Assembly (NCBI GenBank): GCA_004525875.1
Contig: SPBQ01000003.1
Coordinates: forward strand, 1-22,086
Direction of reading: 5' to 3'
DNA length: 22,086 bases
From: Myxococcales bacterium
Lineage (GTDB): Bacteria; Desulfobacterota_B; Binatia; UBA1149; SPBQ01
The notes below the pieces were generated by a model. That model worked only from the letters and a program-made list of their open reading frames with translations. It was not told where the DNA came from and made no database searches. A program made the translations under genes and the position numbers. Numbering within the stretch: position 1 is the stretch's first letter; the number at the start of each line of letters is the position of its first letter. Shown here in pieces: positions 7,179 through 13,991 of the stretch.

Positions 7179-8168
7179 TCAGCCCGTCAGCTGCGCCATG
7201 GCCTCGGCAGCGGAGCAGATCGACGTGATGTGCTCGACGACTTCACCGGCATACAACGGCGTAACGTCGACCAGGTCCGCCGTCATTCCCGTCGTGACAG
7301 CTACGGGAGAGTAGAGAGGCCGCTTCAGCGATTGCAACCCTGTCATCCGTTCCACACGCGCAACCGGCGTGAGCCTCGCGCCGAACTGAGACAGCCAGTT
7401 GACCGCGCCGACCCATCCGGGCTCGCGCCCGTCAGCCGCACACCATTTGCGCGTGGCCGCGTTGGGCACTACCCGGTGCGGCGCCGGCCAGCCGAGGCCG
7501 AACAACCCCGTGGCCACAGTTTCGGTCGCGGCGATCAACCGCTGCTTGTACGCATCGTGAGCCCGACTCTCTTCTGTCATGAGGAAACGGGTTCCGCACG
7601 ACACCCCGTCGGCGCCCATCGAGCGGCAGCACGCAACGTCGTCGGCATCGCGGACTCCCCCGGCGGCGATGATCGGGATCGAGGAGAAGCGTTCGCGCAC
7701 GGTCGGCAAGAGGCCGTCGAGGCGCTGCGTGCCGCGGATGTGCCCGCCGGCCTCGTGACCCTGGACGATGAGTGCGTCGGCGCCGGCGGCGACCATGAGC
7801 TCGGCCTCCTGAAGCGATCCGACCTGATAGATCACGCACGTTCCAGCCTCTTTGAGCGCCGCCATCACCTTGCGGCTGAAGCCGTAGAAGAGCGTGACCA
7901 CCGGGACCTCGTGCTTCAGACACAGCGCGATGTGCTCGGACCGCACGAACGGCATCAACAAGTTGGCGGCGAACGGCCTGGAGCCCGTGAGCGACCGGGT
8001 CTTCACGATCGCTTGCTCGTACTGATTCGGAGCCGTGAACCCGACCGCTCCGAGACCTCCGGCATTCGAAACGGCCGAGGCCAGCTCCCATCCCGACAAG
8101 CCGCCGCCCATACCCGCCTGCAGGATCGGGTGTTCGATGGAAAGGACCGCTCGCAGATCGGGCATCAT
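7179..8168 (-). CDS. Nitronate monooxygenase (2-nitropropane dioxygenase family)
   Basis: This is a 329-residue FMN-dependent TIM-barrel enzyme of the 2-nitropropane dioxygenase family. These oxidise alkyl nitronates, and many paralogues in catabolic bacteria have unknown substrates. Visible family features are HPILQAGMGG at residues 13-22, AGGLGAVGF (36-44) and the GHEAGGHIRG phosphate-site loop (137-146). IPIIAAGGV (164-172) follows, then the GADGVSCGTRFLMTEES stretch. Length is normal. Two ATGs lie back to back at 8168 and 8165, and GGTGAG just upstream serves either. It follows the F420-type nitroreductase on the same strand with 63 bases between, so the two are probably one transcript that deals with nitro compounds or other flavin redox chemistry. 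Confidence 0.92.
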   Translation of the reverse strand: MMPDLRAVLSIEHPILQAGMGGGLSGWELASAVSNAGGLGAVGFTAPNQYEQAIVKTRSLTGSRPFAANLLMPFVRSEHIALCLKHEVPVVTLFYGFSRKVMAALKEAGTCVIYQVGSLQEAELMVAAGADALIVQGHEAGGHIRGTQRLDGLLPTVRERFSSIPIIAAGGVRDADDVACCRSMGADGVSCGTRFLMTEESRAHDAYKQRLIAATETVATGLFGLGWPAPHRVVPNAATRKWCAADGREPGWVGAVNWLSQFGARLTPVARVERMTGLQSLKRPLYSPVAVTTGMTADLVDVTPLYAGEVVEHITSICSAAEAMAQLTG

Positions 8169-8231
8169 TTCTCACCGCCTTGCCACGGATCTGAGGGCCG
8201 GGCGAGTTCCACGACGCGGCGCCGACGGCGC

Positions 8232-8717
8232 CTACGCCGGCGTGCAGATCATGAGCGGAATGTCGCGATCGGTACGCGCCTGGTACTGGTCGAAATCGGC
8301 ATAGACCGCCAGCGCCACCGGCCAGCGCGCTGCCTTCTCGGCATCGTTGGCCTGGCGCGCAATCATCTTGCGAGTGCGTCCCTCGGCGATGATCTCGACG
8401 TTCGGCTCGGACAGAAGGTTACGGTACCAGACCGGGTGGATGTCCATGCCGCCCTGCGAAGCGATGAGGATGACTTCCTCGCCGTGGGGAATGTAGATCA
8501 GCGGAATCGAACGCTTCTTGCCGGTCTTGCGTCCGGTCATGATGACCATACAGCAGGGAGCGCCGGCGAAGGTTTTACCGATCCTCCCCTTGCTGACGGT
8601 ATGGATCCACACGTGCACCCGTGTCATCACGTGCATGAAGCGTTTGAGAACGGACACTGCCTTGGCCGGGATGGGCCGCACGTCCTCGCGTCGGATACTC
8701 GTCACATCGGTTGCCAT
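8232..8717 (-). CDS. Deazaflavin (F420)-dependent nitroreductase / quinone reductase, DDN family
   Basis: The 161-residue protein is a split-beta-barrel enzyme of the DDN (DUF385) family, whose members use reduced F420 to reduce quinones and nitroaromatics. The family core is clear: MTGRKTGKKRSIPLIY at residues 60-75, then EVILIASQGGMDIHPVWY (81-98), NLLSEPNVEI (100-109) and a WPVALAVYADFDQYQARTDR C-terminal stretch. The basic GRKTGKKR loop binds the F420 phosphate. A start at 8717 is supported by AGGAGAG 7-8 bases upstream. It leads the pair with the nitronate monooxygenase. Presence of this gene implies that the host makes F420, as actinobacteria and some uncultured deltaproteobacterial lineages do; no F420 biosynthesis gene is in the window. 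A copy of a 32-bp repeat lies about 75 bases upstream. Confidence 0.92.
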   Translation of the reverse strand: MATDVTSIRREDVRPIPAKAVSVLKRFMHVMTRVHVWIHTVSKGRIGKTFAGAPCCMVIMTGRKTGKKRSIPLIYIPHGEEVILIASQGGMDIHPVWYRNLLSEPNVEIIAEGRTRKMIARQANDAEKAARWPVALAVYADFDQYQARTDRDIPLMICTPA

Positions 8718-8792
8718 CGTGCTTCTCTCCTGACCGGTTGGCCATCACGAGCCGAGCGAACCGGGCGCAGCTCGTGCCGACAACATCGCTGG

Positions 8793-8824
8793 TCGGCCGC
8801 GATAGCGCCAGCTTCGGGCGAGAC
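8793..8824. repeat. 32-bp interspersed repeat, copy 1
   Basis: The sequence begins TCGGCCGCGATAGCGC and ends AGCTTCGGGCGAGAC. It matches 12374-12405 at 30 of 32 positions, in the same orientation. This copy lies upstream of the F420-type nitroreductase. No strong internal hairpin is seen. Confidence 0.7.
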
Positions 8825-8982
8825 GCTCGCGGCGCACTGCGCGCGCGATCGGTCCCCTTCCCGTGGCTCGTGCTCGATCCGCCTCACGCGGACGATCGAT
8901 GGAAGCGTACTCAGGGGAAACGCAGGCCGGGCGACCGGTGGCGTCGAGGACGCAATCAAGAACCTCGACCAGGAGCCGCTGC

Positions 8983-9222
8983 ATGGAGTTCTCCCCGCTG
9001 GACCGCCCGCGCGTCTACCGCCGGCTTTCGGAATCGCTCTTCCTCGAGGCCTTCGGACGGCGCATCCACCCCCACAACCGCCACGAGCTCGTGCAGCTCA
9101 TCGAAGACGAGACGGGATTCGACGTCGGGACCGACGAAAACCGCGACCTTCTGGCCACGGTTCGTCTCAAGCTTCGGGACTATCTGCTCGCGCCCATCGC
9201 CCGTGAGTTCGAGCATGGATAA
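8983..9222 (+). CDS. Small hypothetical protein, 79 aa
   Basis: The ATG at 8983 is preceded by AGGAG (8971-8975) at a good distance, so I start here and not at the in-frame ATG at 8863, whose extra 40 residues are Arg/Ser-rich and look non-coding. The product begins MEFSPLDRPRVYRRLSESLF and is acidic, soluble and mostly helical in appearance. It includes an RIHPHNRHELVQLIEDETGF stretch and ends in LRDYLLAPIAREFEHG. I do not recognise a family and see no cofactor motif, Cys pair or membrane segment. It stands between the divergent nitroreductase and a convergent UspB-like gene, so its context says little about its job. Confidence 0.6.
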   Translation: MEFSPLDRPRVYRRLSESLFLEAFGRRIHPHNRHELVQLIEDETGFDVGTDENRDLLATVRLKLRDYLLAPIAREFEHG

Positions 9223-9315
9223 CGAGCCGCGAATCTCTCGTGTTCTTGACCGCACCCTCACGGCAGATCCGGAAGACGACGGCGAGAAGGAGAACTGATG
9301 CGGCCGGAGGTCGCG

Positions 9316-9729
9316 TCAGACGAGATCCGCGCAGGGTCGCTCCTCGACGGATAAGCACGGGCGCGAATCGCGTGGTGAACCGGAGGGAAGCTCGACTTGC
9401 CACAGGCAGTACAGCACGACCGCACCGACGATGGCTATCGATGTGAACGTAAGCAGGCTCCGCCGACGAAACGCGTCGATTCGGCGGGCAAGATCCGTGT
9501 CGCAACGAGAGAGGTAGGCGCGTTCGCGAACGAATCGCTCCCAGCGGCGGTCGGGATCTCTCACGGCCGCCTGCACGGTGAGCGGCGCACCGACGTCGGC
9601 CCAAGCGTCGGGGCAGTGGACGCTCAGGTCTCTCAGGATCTTATCCGCCGTGCCCGTTTGCGTCTTCGCGCACACGACCGTAGCGGCGAGGTACGCGAGC
9701 CCGGCCGCGATCGCCAGCGCGACGCTCAT
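9316..9729 (-). CDS. Two-helix membrane protein with UspB-like layout
   Basis: The 137-residue protein has an N-terminal membrane segment (about residues 3-21) and a C-terminal one (about 91-110), with a charged stretch between. The order resembles the universal stress protein B family. After helix 1 comes a short amphipathic region around LRDLSVHCPDAWADVG. An arginine-rich RRWERFVRERAYLSRCDTDLARRIDAFRR segment leads straight into the second helix. Similarity to UspB is by eye and distant, and UspB itself has no defined activity (ethanol and stationary-phase stress in E. coli). The tail after helix 2 is about 25 residues. It is convergent with the 79-residue gene. No clear Shine-Dalgarno precedes the ATG. 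Confidence 0.6.
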   Translation of the reverse strand: MSVALAIAAGLAYLAATVVCAKTQTGTADKILRDLSVHCPDAWADVGAPLTVQAAVRDPDRRWERFVRERAYLSRCDTDLARRIDAFRRRSLLTFTSIAIVGAVVLYCLWQVELPSGSPRDSRPCLSVEERPCADLV

Positions 9730-10063
9730 ATCACGCTACCTGCCCGACCAAGTGCCGGTGTGATCGCTGGATACCGAAAACCGTAATCTGTCGTCGCACA
9801 GCCACGCAACATCGCCTCTTGCCTCGATTGTAACAAGGTAGGTTCAGCGTGAGGCGAGATTCCTGCTGCGCGCCGCGGCAGCGGCGCGTGGCAAATGTGG
9901 AACGAGGGACCTGACATGGCAGAGCGCATGGAGTCGGTCCGTACGGACGCGACCGAGGGGGCTCAGCCGGCACTCCCGACCGGCGGCGCCTTCACCCACC
10001 GCTCGAGGCCGGCGATAGCCGCGCCTCACCTGCAAGCCCGACGCGGGAGGGCGTCAGCCCGCG
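9730..10063. other. Gap without a supportable gene
   Basis: This 334-base stretch holds only short reading frames with Arg/Pro/Ala-rich translations and no family resemblance. The only structure I see is the short hairpin next to the TetR stop codon, listed separately. Confidence 0.5.
10040..10055 (-). terminator. Weak hairpin just after the TetR gene
   Basis: GACGC-GGGAGG-GCGTC forms a 5-bp stem 8 bases beyond the TetR stop. There is no T-tract, so terminator function is uncertain. Confidence 0.25.
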
Positions 10064-10693
10064 CTAGACCTTGCTGCTTGCGCGATCCACCGCGCGCTCG
10101 GGCTTCTTGGGCAGCCGGCGCAATCCCATCCACGCAAGCGCTGAGATGTGGCTCGCCACTGTCTCGACCGACGGCTTGCGAACGTCGACCCACCACTGGC
10201 CCACGAACGAAACCATCCCGACCAGCGCATGGGCGTAGATCGGCGCGACCGTCGGACTGTAGCCCGCGGCCTTGAAGCTGCTTGCGAAGACGTTCCCCAC
10301 GCGATCCGCGACTTCGTTGAGAACGCTCGACAGGGTCCCGTCACGCACGCCGACCGGCGTGTCGTGGGAGAGCACTGCGAATCCTTCCGGGTTGTCCTTT
10401 ACGTATCGCAAGAACGCGAGCGCGGCGGCTTCAACACGCTCGCGAGGCGTGCCCGTGGAAATGGCTTCGGAGATGATCGTCACGACCTGTTCCATCTCGC
10501 GATCAACCACGACCGCGTAGAGCCCCTCCTTGCCGCCGAAGTGCTGGTAGAGGATGGGCTTGGAGACCTTGGCCCGATCGGCAATCTCCTCCACCGAGAT
10601 GCCCTCGAATCCTTTCTCCGCGAAGGCCTTGCGCCCAACGTCGATGAGCTGAGCCCTTCTAGCGGCGGCGGGAAGCTTTTTCTTGGTTGCCAT
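10064..10693 (-). CDS. TetR/AcrR-family repressor, probable regulator of the divergent desaturase
   Basis: The 209-residue protein starts at ATG 10693; an in-frame TTG 9 bases upstream is less likely. The N-terminal DNA-binding domain covers about residues 12-60. Its helix-turn-helix reads GISVEEIADRAKVSKPILYQHF at about 31-52, followed by GGKEGLYAVVVDRE, a typical TetR signature. The remaining 140 residues form the helical ligand-binding and dimerisation domain. It is transcribed away from the fatty-acid desaturase at 10811. The 117-base gap contains three tandem TTACG-N4-CGTAA palindromes, the arrangement expected for a repressor controlling both itself and its neighbour. By analogy with DesT of Pseudomonas, which is a TetR regulator of a desaturase operon responding to acyl-CoA, the ligand may be an acyl-CoA; this is inference. 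Confidence 0.93.
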   Translation of the reverse strand: MATKKKLPAAARRAQLIDVGRKAFAEKGFEGISVEEIADRAKVSKPILYQHFGGKEGLYAVVVDREMEQVVTIISEAISTGTPRERVEAAALAFLRYVKDNPEGFAVLSHDTPVGVRDGTLSSVLNEVADRVGNVFASSFKAAGYSPTVAPIYAHALVGMVSFVGQWWVDVRKPSVETVASHISALAWMGLRRLPKKPERAVDRASSKV

Positions 10694-10706
10694 GATTGAC
10701 AATCAT
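10692..10706. promoter_or_regulatory. 15-bp perfect palindrome over the tetR start codon
   Basis: ATGATTG-A-CAATCAT is a perfect inverted repeat with 7-base arms. It covers the tetR ATG and contains TTGACA, the -35 candidate for the divergent desaturase. Its sequence differs from the TTACG-N4-CGTAA sites beside it. Confidence 0.4.
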
Positions 10707-10724
10707 CCTACGGATGCGTAAGTT
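10696..10724 (+). promoter_or_regulatory. Candidate desaturase promoter
   Basis: A consensus TTGACA (10696-10701) is followed after 17 bases by TAAGTT (10719-10724), a partial -10. The -10 lies inside the first two operator palindromes, so bound repressor would block it. The start codon lies about 85 bases downstream of the -10. Confidence 0.4.
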
Positions 10725-10753
10725 ACGCAATCGTAACATTACGCCTTCGTAAC
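10707..10753. promoter_or_regulatory. Three tandem TetR operator palindromes
   Basis: Three copies of the dyad TTACG-N4-CGTAA lie end to end. They are 10707-10722 (CTACG-GATG-CGTAA core, one mismatch), 10722-10737 (GTTACG-CAAT-CGTAAC, perfect) and 10738-10753 (TTACG-CCTT-CGTAA core, perfect). Centres are 15 and 16 bases apart. They lie between the divergent TetR and desaturase genes, and similar dyads were not noticed elsewhere in the window. Confidence 0.7.
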
Positions 10754-10810
10754 TGGGGAGGTTGGCGCCCACTCTCATCGCCGAATCACGCCAACCGTGG
10801 AGAAAATCGC

Positions 10811-11647
10811 ATGTACGTACTGGCCTGTCTCGGCATCTTCGCAATCGCCTATCTGATCAACACCACGACGATCTCGGTTCTCTACCATCGTGGACTCGCC
10901 CACGGCGCCGTCCGTCTCAGCCCGCGAGCCCGTAAGTTCGTCGCGACGATGGGAGTCTGGCTGACCGGCCTCGATCCCAAGGGCTGGGTCTGCATGCACC
11001 GGCAGCACCACGAGTTCTCCGATACTCCTCGTGACCCGCACAGTCCGGTCCACTTCGGCGTGTACGGCGTCTTGCTAGGGCAGCTGCGTTCCTACGAGCG
11101 AACGCTGGTGGGCCTGGCCAAGGGAAAGTCAGACTACTGCCGTACCGTCGAGGATCTTGACTTCCCCGTTAGCTGGATCAATCGCAGAGGTATGTGGTAC
11201 CTGCCGTATCTCGTGCATCTCGGCGCTGCGCTGGCCATGGGCCTCGTCGCCGGCTGGTGGGCCCTCGGTGCGTGCTACTGGCTGGGCATGATGAGCCATC
11301 CGATCGAAGGCTGGATCGTCAACTCTCTGGGCCATGCGGTCGGAGGTCGCAACTTCGATACGGCCGACAACTCGCGCAATAACCATCTGGCGGCGTGGCT
11401 GATTCTCGGCGAGGGTTACCAGAACAATCACCACCGCTACCCCGCCTCTGCTCGCTTCTCATACCGATGGTGGGAGCTCGATCTGGGCTACGTCGTGTGT
11501 CTCGCCCTCGAGAAGATCGGCGTGCTGGAGATCGCACGCAGCACCTTGATCCGGGCACGCCAGAGCTTCAGCTCGAAGACCGAACTCGCGGCGGAGTCGA
11601 CCCATGGCGAAGGCCTGCAAGCAACCAACAGAGCCGCGCTCCGATAG
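10811..11647 (+). CDS. Fatty-acid (delta-9 type) desaturase
   Basis: This 278-residue integral membrane di-iron enzyme belongs to the acyl-CoA/acyl-lipid desaturase group, which places a double bond in a long acyl chain using O2. The His boxes are H26-R-G-L-A-H31, H63-R-Q-H66-H67 and Q204-N-N-H207-H208. The supporting NSLGH (171-175) and DNSRNNH motifs are also present. The third box has Gln where the classical HxxHH has His; GEGYQNNHH variants occur in bacterial desaturases. Hydrophobic segments near 1-22, 45-55, 130-160 and 225-240 fit the usual two membrane hairpins. The ATG is preceded by GGAG at 8 bases. Its promoter overlaps the TetR operators, so expression is probably tied to acyl-CoA or membrane state. 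No dedicated electron donor is adjacent. Confidence 0.93.
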   Translation: MYVLACLGIFAIAYLINTTTISVLYHRGLAHGAVRLSPRARKFVATMGVWLTGLDPKGWVCMHRQHHEFSDTPRDPHSPVHFGVYGVLLGQLRSYERTLVGLAKGKSDYCRTVEDLDFPVSWINRRGMWYLPYLVHLGAALAMGLVAGWWALGACYWLGMMSHPIEGWIVNSLGHAVGGRNFDTADNSRNNHLAAWLILGEGYQNNHHRYPASARFSYRWWELDLGYVVCLALEKIGVLEIARSTLIRARQSFSSKTELAAESTHGEGLQATNRAALR

Positions 11648-11715
11648 CACGACCCCCGCCCGCGAACAGTCACAGAAGTACGAGATCGCGACGATCCCGG
11701 GCTTGCGGCAGCGGA

Positions 11716-11922
11716 TCACATCCGCGAGATCCCCTGCTGCGGCCGGCTTGGCCCGGCGTTCGCTTTGAACCTGCCGGGCTCGTTGCGGCTGACGCCGGCC
11801 TCGAAGTAGACCGCTTCCCAGCACTCCCCGTCACTCGACCTGAGCTGCGCGGTGATCGGCAACGTCAGAGGCAGCGGTGCGTCGACCAAGAGGTCCTCGG
11901 TAGCGGCGAGAACGAGAAATGA
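11716..11922 (-). pseudogene. Remnant of the C-terminal module of a secreted protein
   Basis: Between the desaturase and the first MAPEG copy, the minus strand reads ASFLVLAATEDLLVDAPLP, then LPITAQLRSSDGECWEAVY, then NEPGRFKANA and a stop. This resembles the C-terminal module of large secreted deltaproteobacterial-type proteins (a strand with QL, G-x-CWE, a spacer, N-x-x-x-FKA). No matching upstream domain or start exists: sequence further upstream on this strand is the MAPEG copy. I read it as the leftover of a larger gene. The resemblance is from memory and could be chance. The rest of the 322-base stretch 11648-11969 shows nothing I can support. Confidence 0.35.
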
Positions 11923-11956
11923 TGCGGCGCGGGGGCCACGGCGACGCGCCCGATAA

Positions 11957-12370
11957 CGACCGGGTTTCGCTAGCCAGCGCGCACGAGCTGCACCAGAAGG
12001 CTGGACCACATCACCAGCAGAACGAGCCCGCTGGCGAAGTAGACACGGAAGCGGGTGAGCACATCGTTCGACATCAAGTGGATGTAGGTATGTAGGAAGC
12101 GAAGCGCCACATACGTCCAGGCGCAGCCGACCATCCAGTAGTTCACCTGGTGGCTGATGTACACCAGGACCACGCCAACGTAGAAGAGAACCGGTACCTC
12201 GAAGAGATTGATGAAATTGCGCGTGATCCGCCGGATCTGTTCCGGTTCCTCGCCCTTGTCGTAGGTGCGATAGAAGTCGAGGGCCATCTCTTTCCGTGTC
12301 ACCGCATTGACGCGCGTCCGTGCCATGCGCGCGAGCACGGCGGCGGTCAGGAAGAACATCGCAAAGACAG
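11957..12370. repeat. MAPEG duplication, copy 1 (414 bp)
   Basis: This block aligns without gaps to 13578-13991 in direct orientation at a constant offset of 1621 bases. By eye there are about 24 mismatches, roughly 94% identity. Similarity stops abruptly at GCAAAGACAG on the gene's 5' side and a few bases past the stop codon on the other. Confidence 0.85.
11970..12368 (-). pseudogene. 5'-truncated MAPEG-family protein, copy 1
   Basis: The frame encodes the MAPEG-family protein of 13591-14025 from its Val13 onward (VFAMFFLTAAVLARMARTRV and so on to the same stop), with 7 amino-acid changes in about 132. The first 12 codons, including the ATG and its ribosome site, are missing. In their place the frame runs into unrelated sequence that contains the 32-bp repeat 4 bases beyond the break. 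The open frame reaches 12518, but its N-terminal 50 residues look non-coding. An internal ATG at 12359 lacks a Shine-Dalgarno. Most of the 24 base changes are silent, so the copy was under selection for a time or arose recently. The catalytic-site N-x-x-E pattern (NLFE) is intact, so a shortened product is possible. Confidence 0.6.
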
Positions 12371-12373
12371 ACT

Positions 12374-12405
12374 TCGGCCGCGATAGCGCTAGCTTCGGGC
12401 GATAC
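12374..12405. repeat. 32-bp interspersed repeat, copy 2
   Basis: It begins TCGGCCGCGATAGCGC and ends AGCTTCGGGCGATAC, 30 of 32 identical to 8793-8824. It lies 4 bases beyond the point where MAPEG copy 1 is broken, so it may mark the rearrangement junction. The rest of the gap 12406-12705 shows nothing else I can support. Confidence 0.7.
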
Positions 12406-12705
12406 ACGCGGCCCAAGCGCGCACGCCCTTCGTCATGGACGCAAGCTATCTCGTCCAGTCCCGGAGTCGGCCAGTATGATCGGGGGAATGTAAGCCCGCT
12501 GGACCGTTCGCGTGACACCGGTACGGTGCGTTCCCGGGCAACGGCCCCCCAACATGGGGCTGGAATCCTTGCAGAAAACCCCTTCTATCGAGCAGCGCCG
12601 CGGTGGCATAGTCGCTCAACGTCGGAACTGACCGACCATGTCTGCGCCGTGCGGCCGGCGGCCCTCCGGTCACGCCCGCTACGGCGCACAAACTCGGGGA
12701 GTACT

Positions 12706-13239
12706 ATGAAACGTCTGATCGTAACCATGATGAGTTTTATCTTTCTCGCGACGGTGATGCCGGCGAGCGTCGCCATGGCGCAAAACGACCACCTCAGCTG
12801 CTACAAGATCAAGGATTCGACCAAGTTCTCTGCCCTCGCCGACTTGTCGACGCTGGTCCAGGATCCGCCATTCCCCCCCGCGGCCGGCTGCAAGATCGCG
12901 GGCAAGGCCAAGCAGTTCTGCGTGCCGGTCGACAAGAACAACGTCCAGGAGTCGGACGCTCCAGGACCCGACCCAAACTATTTTATCGAGACCGCAGGCC
13001 AGACACTCACGAACGACTTCATCTGCTACAAGGTAAAGTGTCCCAAGCTGACGGCTCCGATCTCGGACACCGAGGTCACCGACCAATTCGACACTCGCGT
13101 GCTGACGAAGTTCAAGTCATCGACGATCTGTACACCAGCCGTCAAGACGTGCGGTGGCTCGGAGGCCCCGCAGTGCAACGGCGTCTGTCCCTTCGGTGAC
13201 CCGTGCATCGACATGGGTGGAACCTGCGGCTGCAACTAG
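12706..13239 (+). CDS. Secreted Cys-rich protein with YKIK domain, paralogue of the S74 protein's first domain
   Basis: I start at ATG 12706, after GGGGAG (12696-12701), because a good signal peptide follows at once (residues 1-25, cut after AMA). The upstream in-frame extension to 12307 looks non-coding. The 177-residue product has 12 Cys after the signal. The domain at 27-145 opens NDHLSCYKIK, has FCVPVDKNNV in the middle and DFICYKVKC near 104-112, and aligns with residues 28-140 of the protein at 5010-5903. A short C-terminal Cys module follows (CGG near 149, then C157-x3-C161-x5-C167-x6-C174-G-C), of the kind seen at the ends of secreted deltaproteobacterial proteins. Function is unknown; a disulfide-bonded extracellular or periplasmic role is likely. 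A strong hairpin lies 117 bases after the stop. Confidence 0.85.
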   Translation: MKRLIVTMMSFIFLATVMPASVAMAQNDHLSCYKIKDSTKFSALADLSTLVQDPPFPPAAGCKIAGKAKQFCVPVDKNNVQESDAPGPDPNYFIETAGQTLTNDFICYKVKCPKLTAPISDTEVTDQFDTRVLTKFKSSTICTPAVKTCGGSEAPQCNGVCPFGDPCIDMGGTCGCN

Positions 13240-13355
13240 CGGAGACCGCACAACGGTAGCGCTCACGGGCCACGGGCTATGGCTACCGATGTGCTGGGGC
13301 GCGACGGCCTGCGGCGCGGCTCGTGCCGGGTCACGCTACGCACCATTTATCGGAC

Positions 13356-13387
13356 GTTGAGGCCGGGTATCACTACCCGGCCTCAAC
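13356..13387. terminator. Strong 14-bp hairpin, probable bidirectional terminator
   Basis: GTTGAGGCCGGGTA, loop TCAC, and TACCCGGCCTCAAC form a perfect 14-bp stem. It lies between the convergent ends of the secreted Cys-rich gene and MAPEG copy 2. There is no T-run, so it may act as a transcript stabiliser or a Rho-assisted stop. The rest of the 351-base gap 13240-13590 holds no gene I can support. Confidence 0.6.
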
Positions 13388-13577
13388 TCCGCAAGGCGAC
13401 CGCCTTCCAGCGAAGATCACCCGAAGCGTGCTCTAGAGGAGCCCGTTTACGAACCTCCGACCGAGAGGCCGGTGGTGAGATTCGCGCCGAGGCCAAGGCG
13501 CGAAATCGCAGCCATCGTGGTGCCATGGCGAGGTGTCGCACCGAAGGCGTCGACGAACGGGCCGTTGCGCCCCATGG

Positions 13578-13991
13578 CGACCGGGTTTCGTTAGCCGGTG
13601 CGCACCAGCTGTACCAGAAGGCTGGACCATATCACCAGCAGAACGAGCCCGCTGGCGAAGTAGACACGGAAGCGGGTGAGCACATCGTTCGACGTCAAAT
13701 GGATGTAGGTATGTAGGTAGCGAAGCGCCACATACGTCCAGGCACAGCCGACCATCCAATAGTTCACCTGGTGGCTGATGTAGACGAGGATCACGCCGAC
13801 ATAGAAGAGGACCGGTACCTCGAAGAGGTTGATGAAGTTGCGAGTGATCCGCCGGATCTGTTCCGGTTCCTCGCCCTTGTCGTAGGTGCGATAGAAGTCG
13901 AGGGCCATCTCTTTCCGTGTCACCGCGCCGACGCGCGTCCGTGCCATGTGCGCGAGCACGGCGGCGGTCAGGAAGAACATCGCAAAGACAG
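13578..13991. repeat. MAPEG duplication, copy 2 (414 bp)
   Basis: Direct repeat partner of 11957-12370, about 94% identical by eye. This copy continues into an intact gene start, so it is the likely parent. Confidence 0.85.

Noticed and set aside
8218..8236. GGCGCC-GAC-GGCGCC hairpin at the nitroreductase stop codon
   Set aside because: Short GC-only palindromes are expected by chance at this GC content and it overlaps coding sequence.
6638..8717. Styrene degradation operon
   Set aside because: No StyA/StyB monooxygenase or aldehyde dehydrogenase; the isomerase-like gene points the opposite way to its neighbours.
7098..9206. 702-codon plus-strand frame
   Set aside because: Antisense shadow of the nitronate monooxygenase and nitroreductase; Arg/His-rich translation typical of high-GC shadows.
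9895..10275. 126-codon plus-strand frame
   Set aside because: Arg/Pro/Ala-rich translation without pattern, and it runs antisense into the clear TetR gene.
12307..12705. Long N-terminal extension of the secreted Cys-rich protein
   Set aside because: It would bury the signal peptide and crosses the MAPEG copy and the 32-bp repeat; ATG 12706 has a ribosome site.
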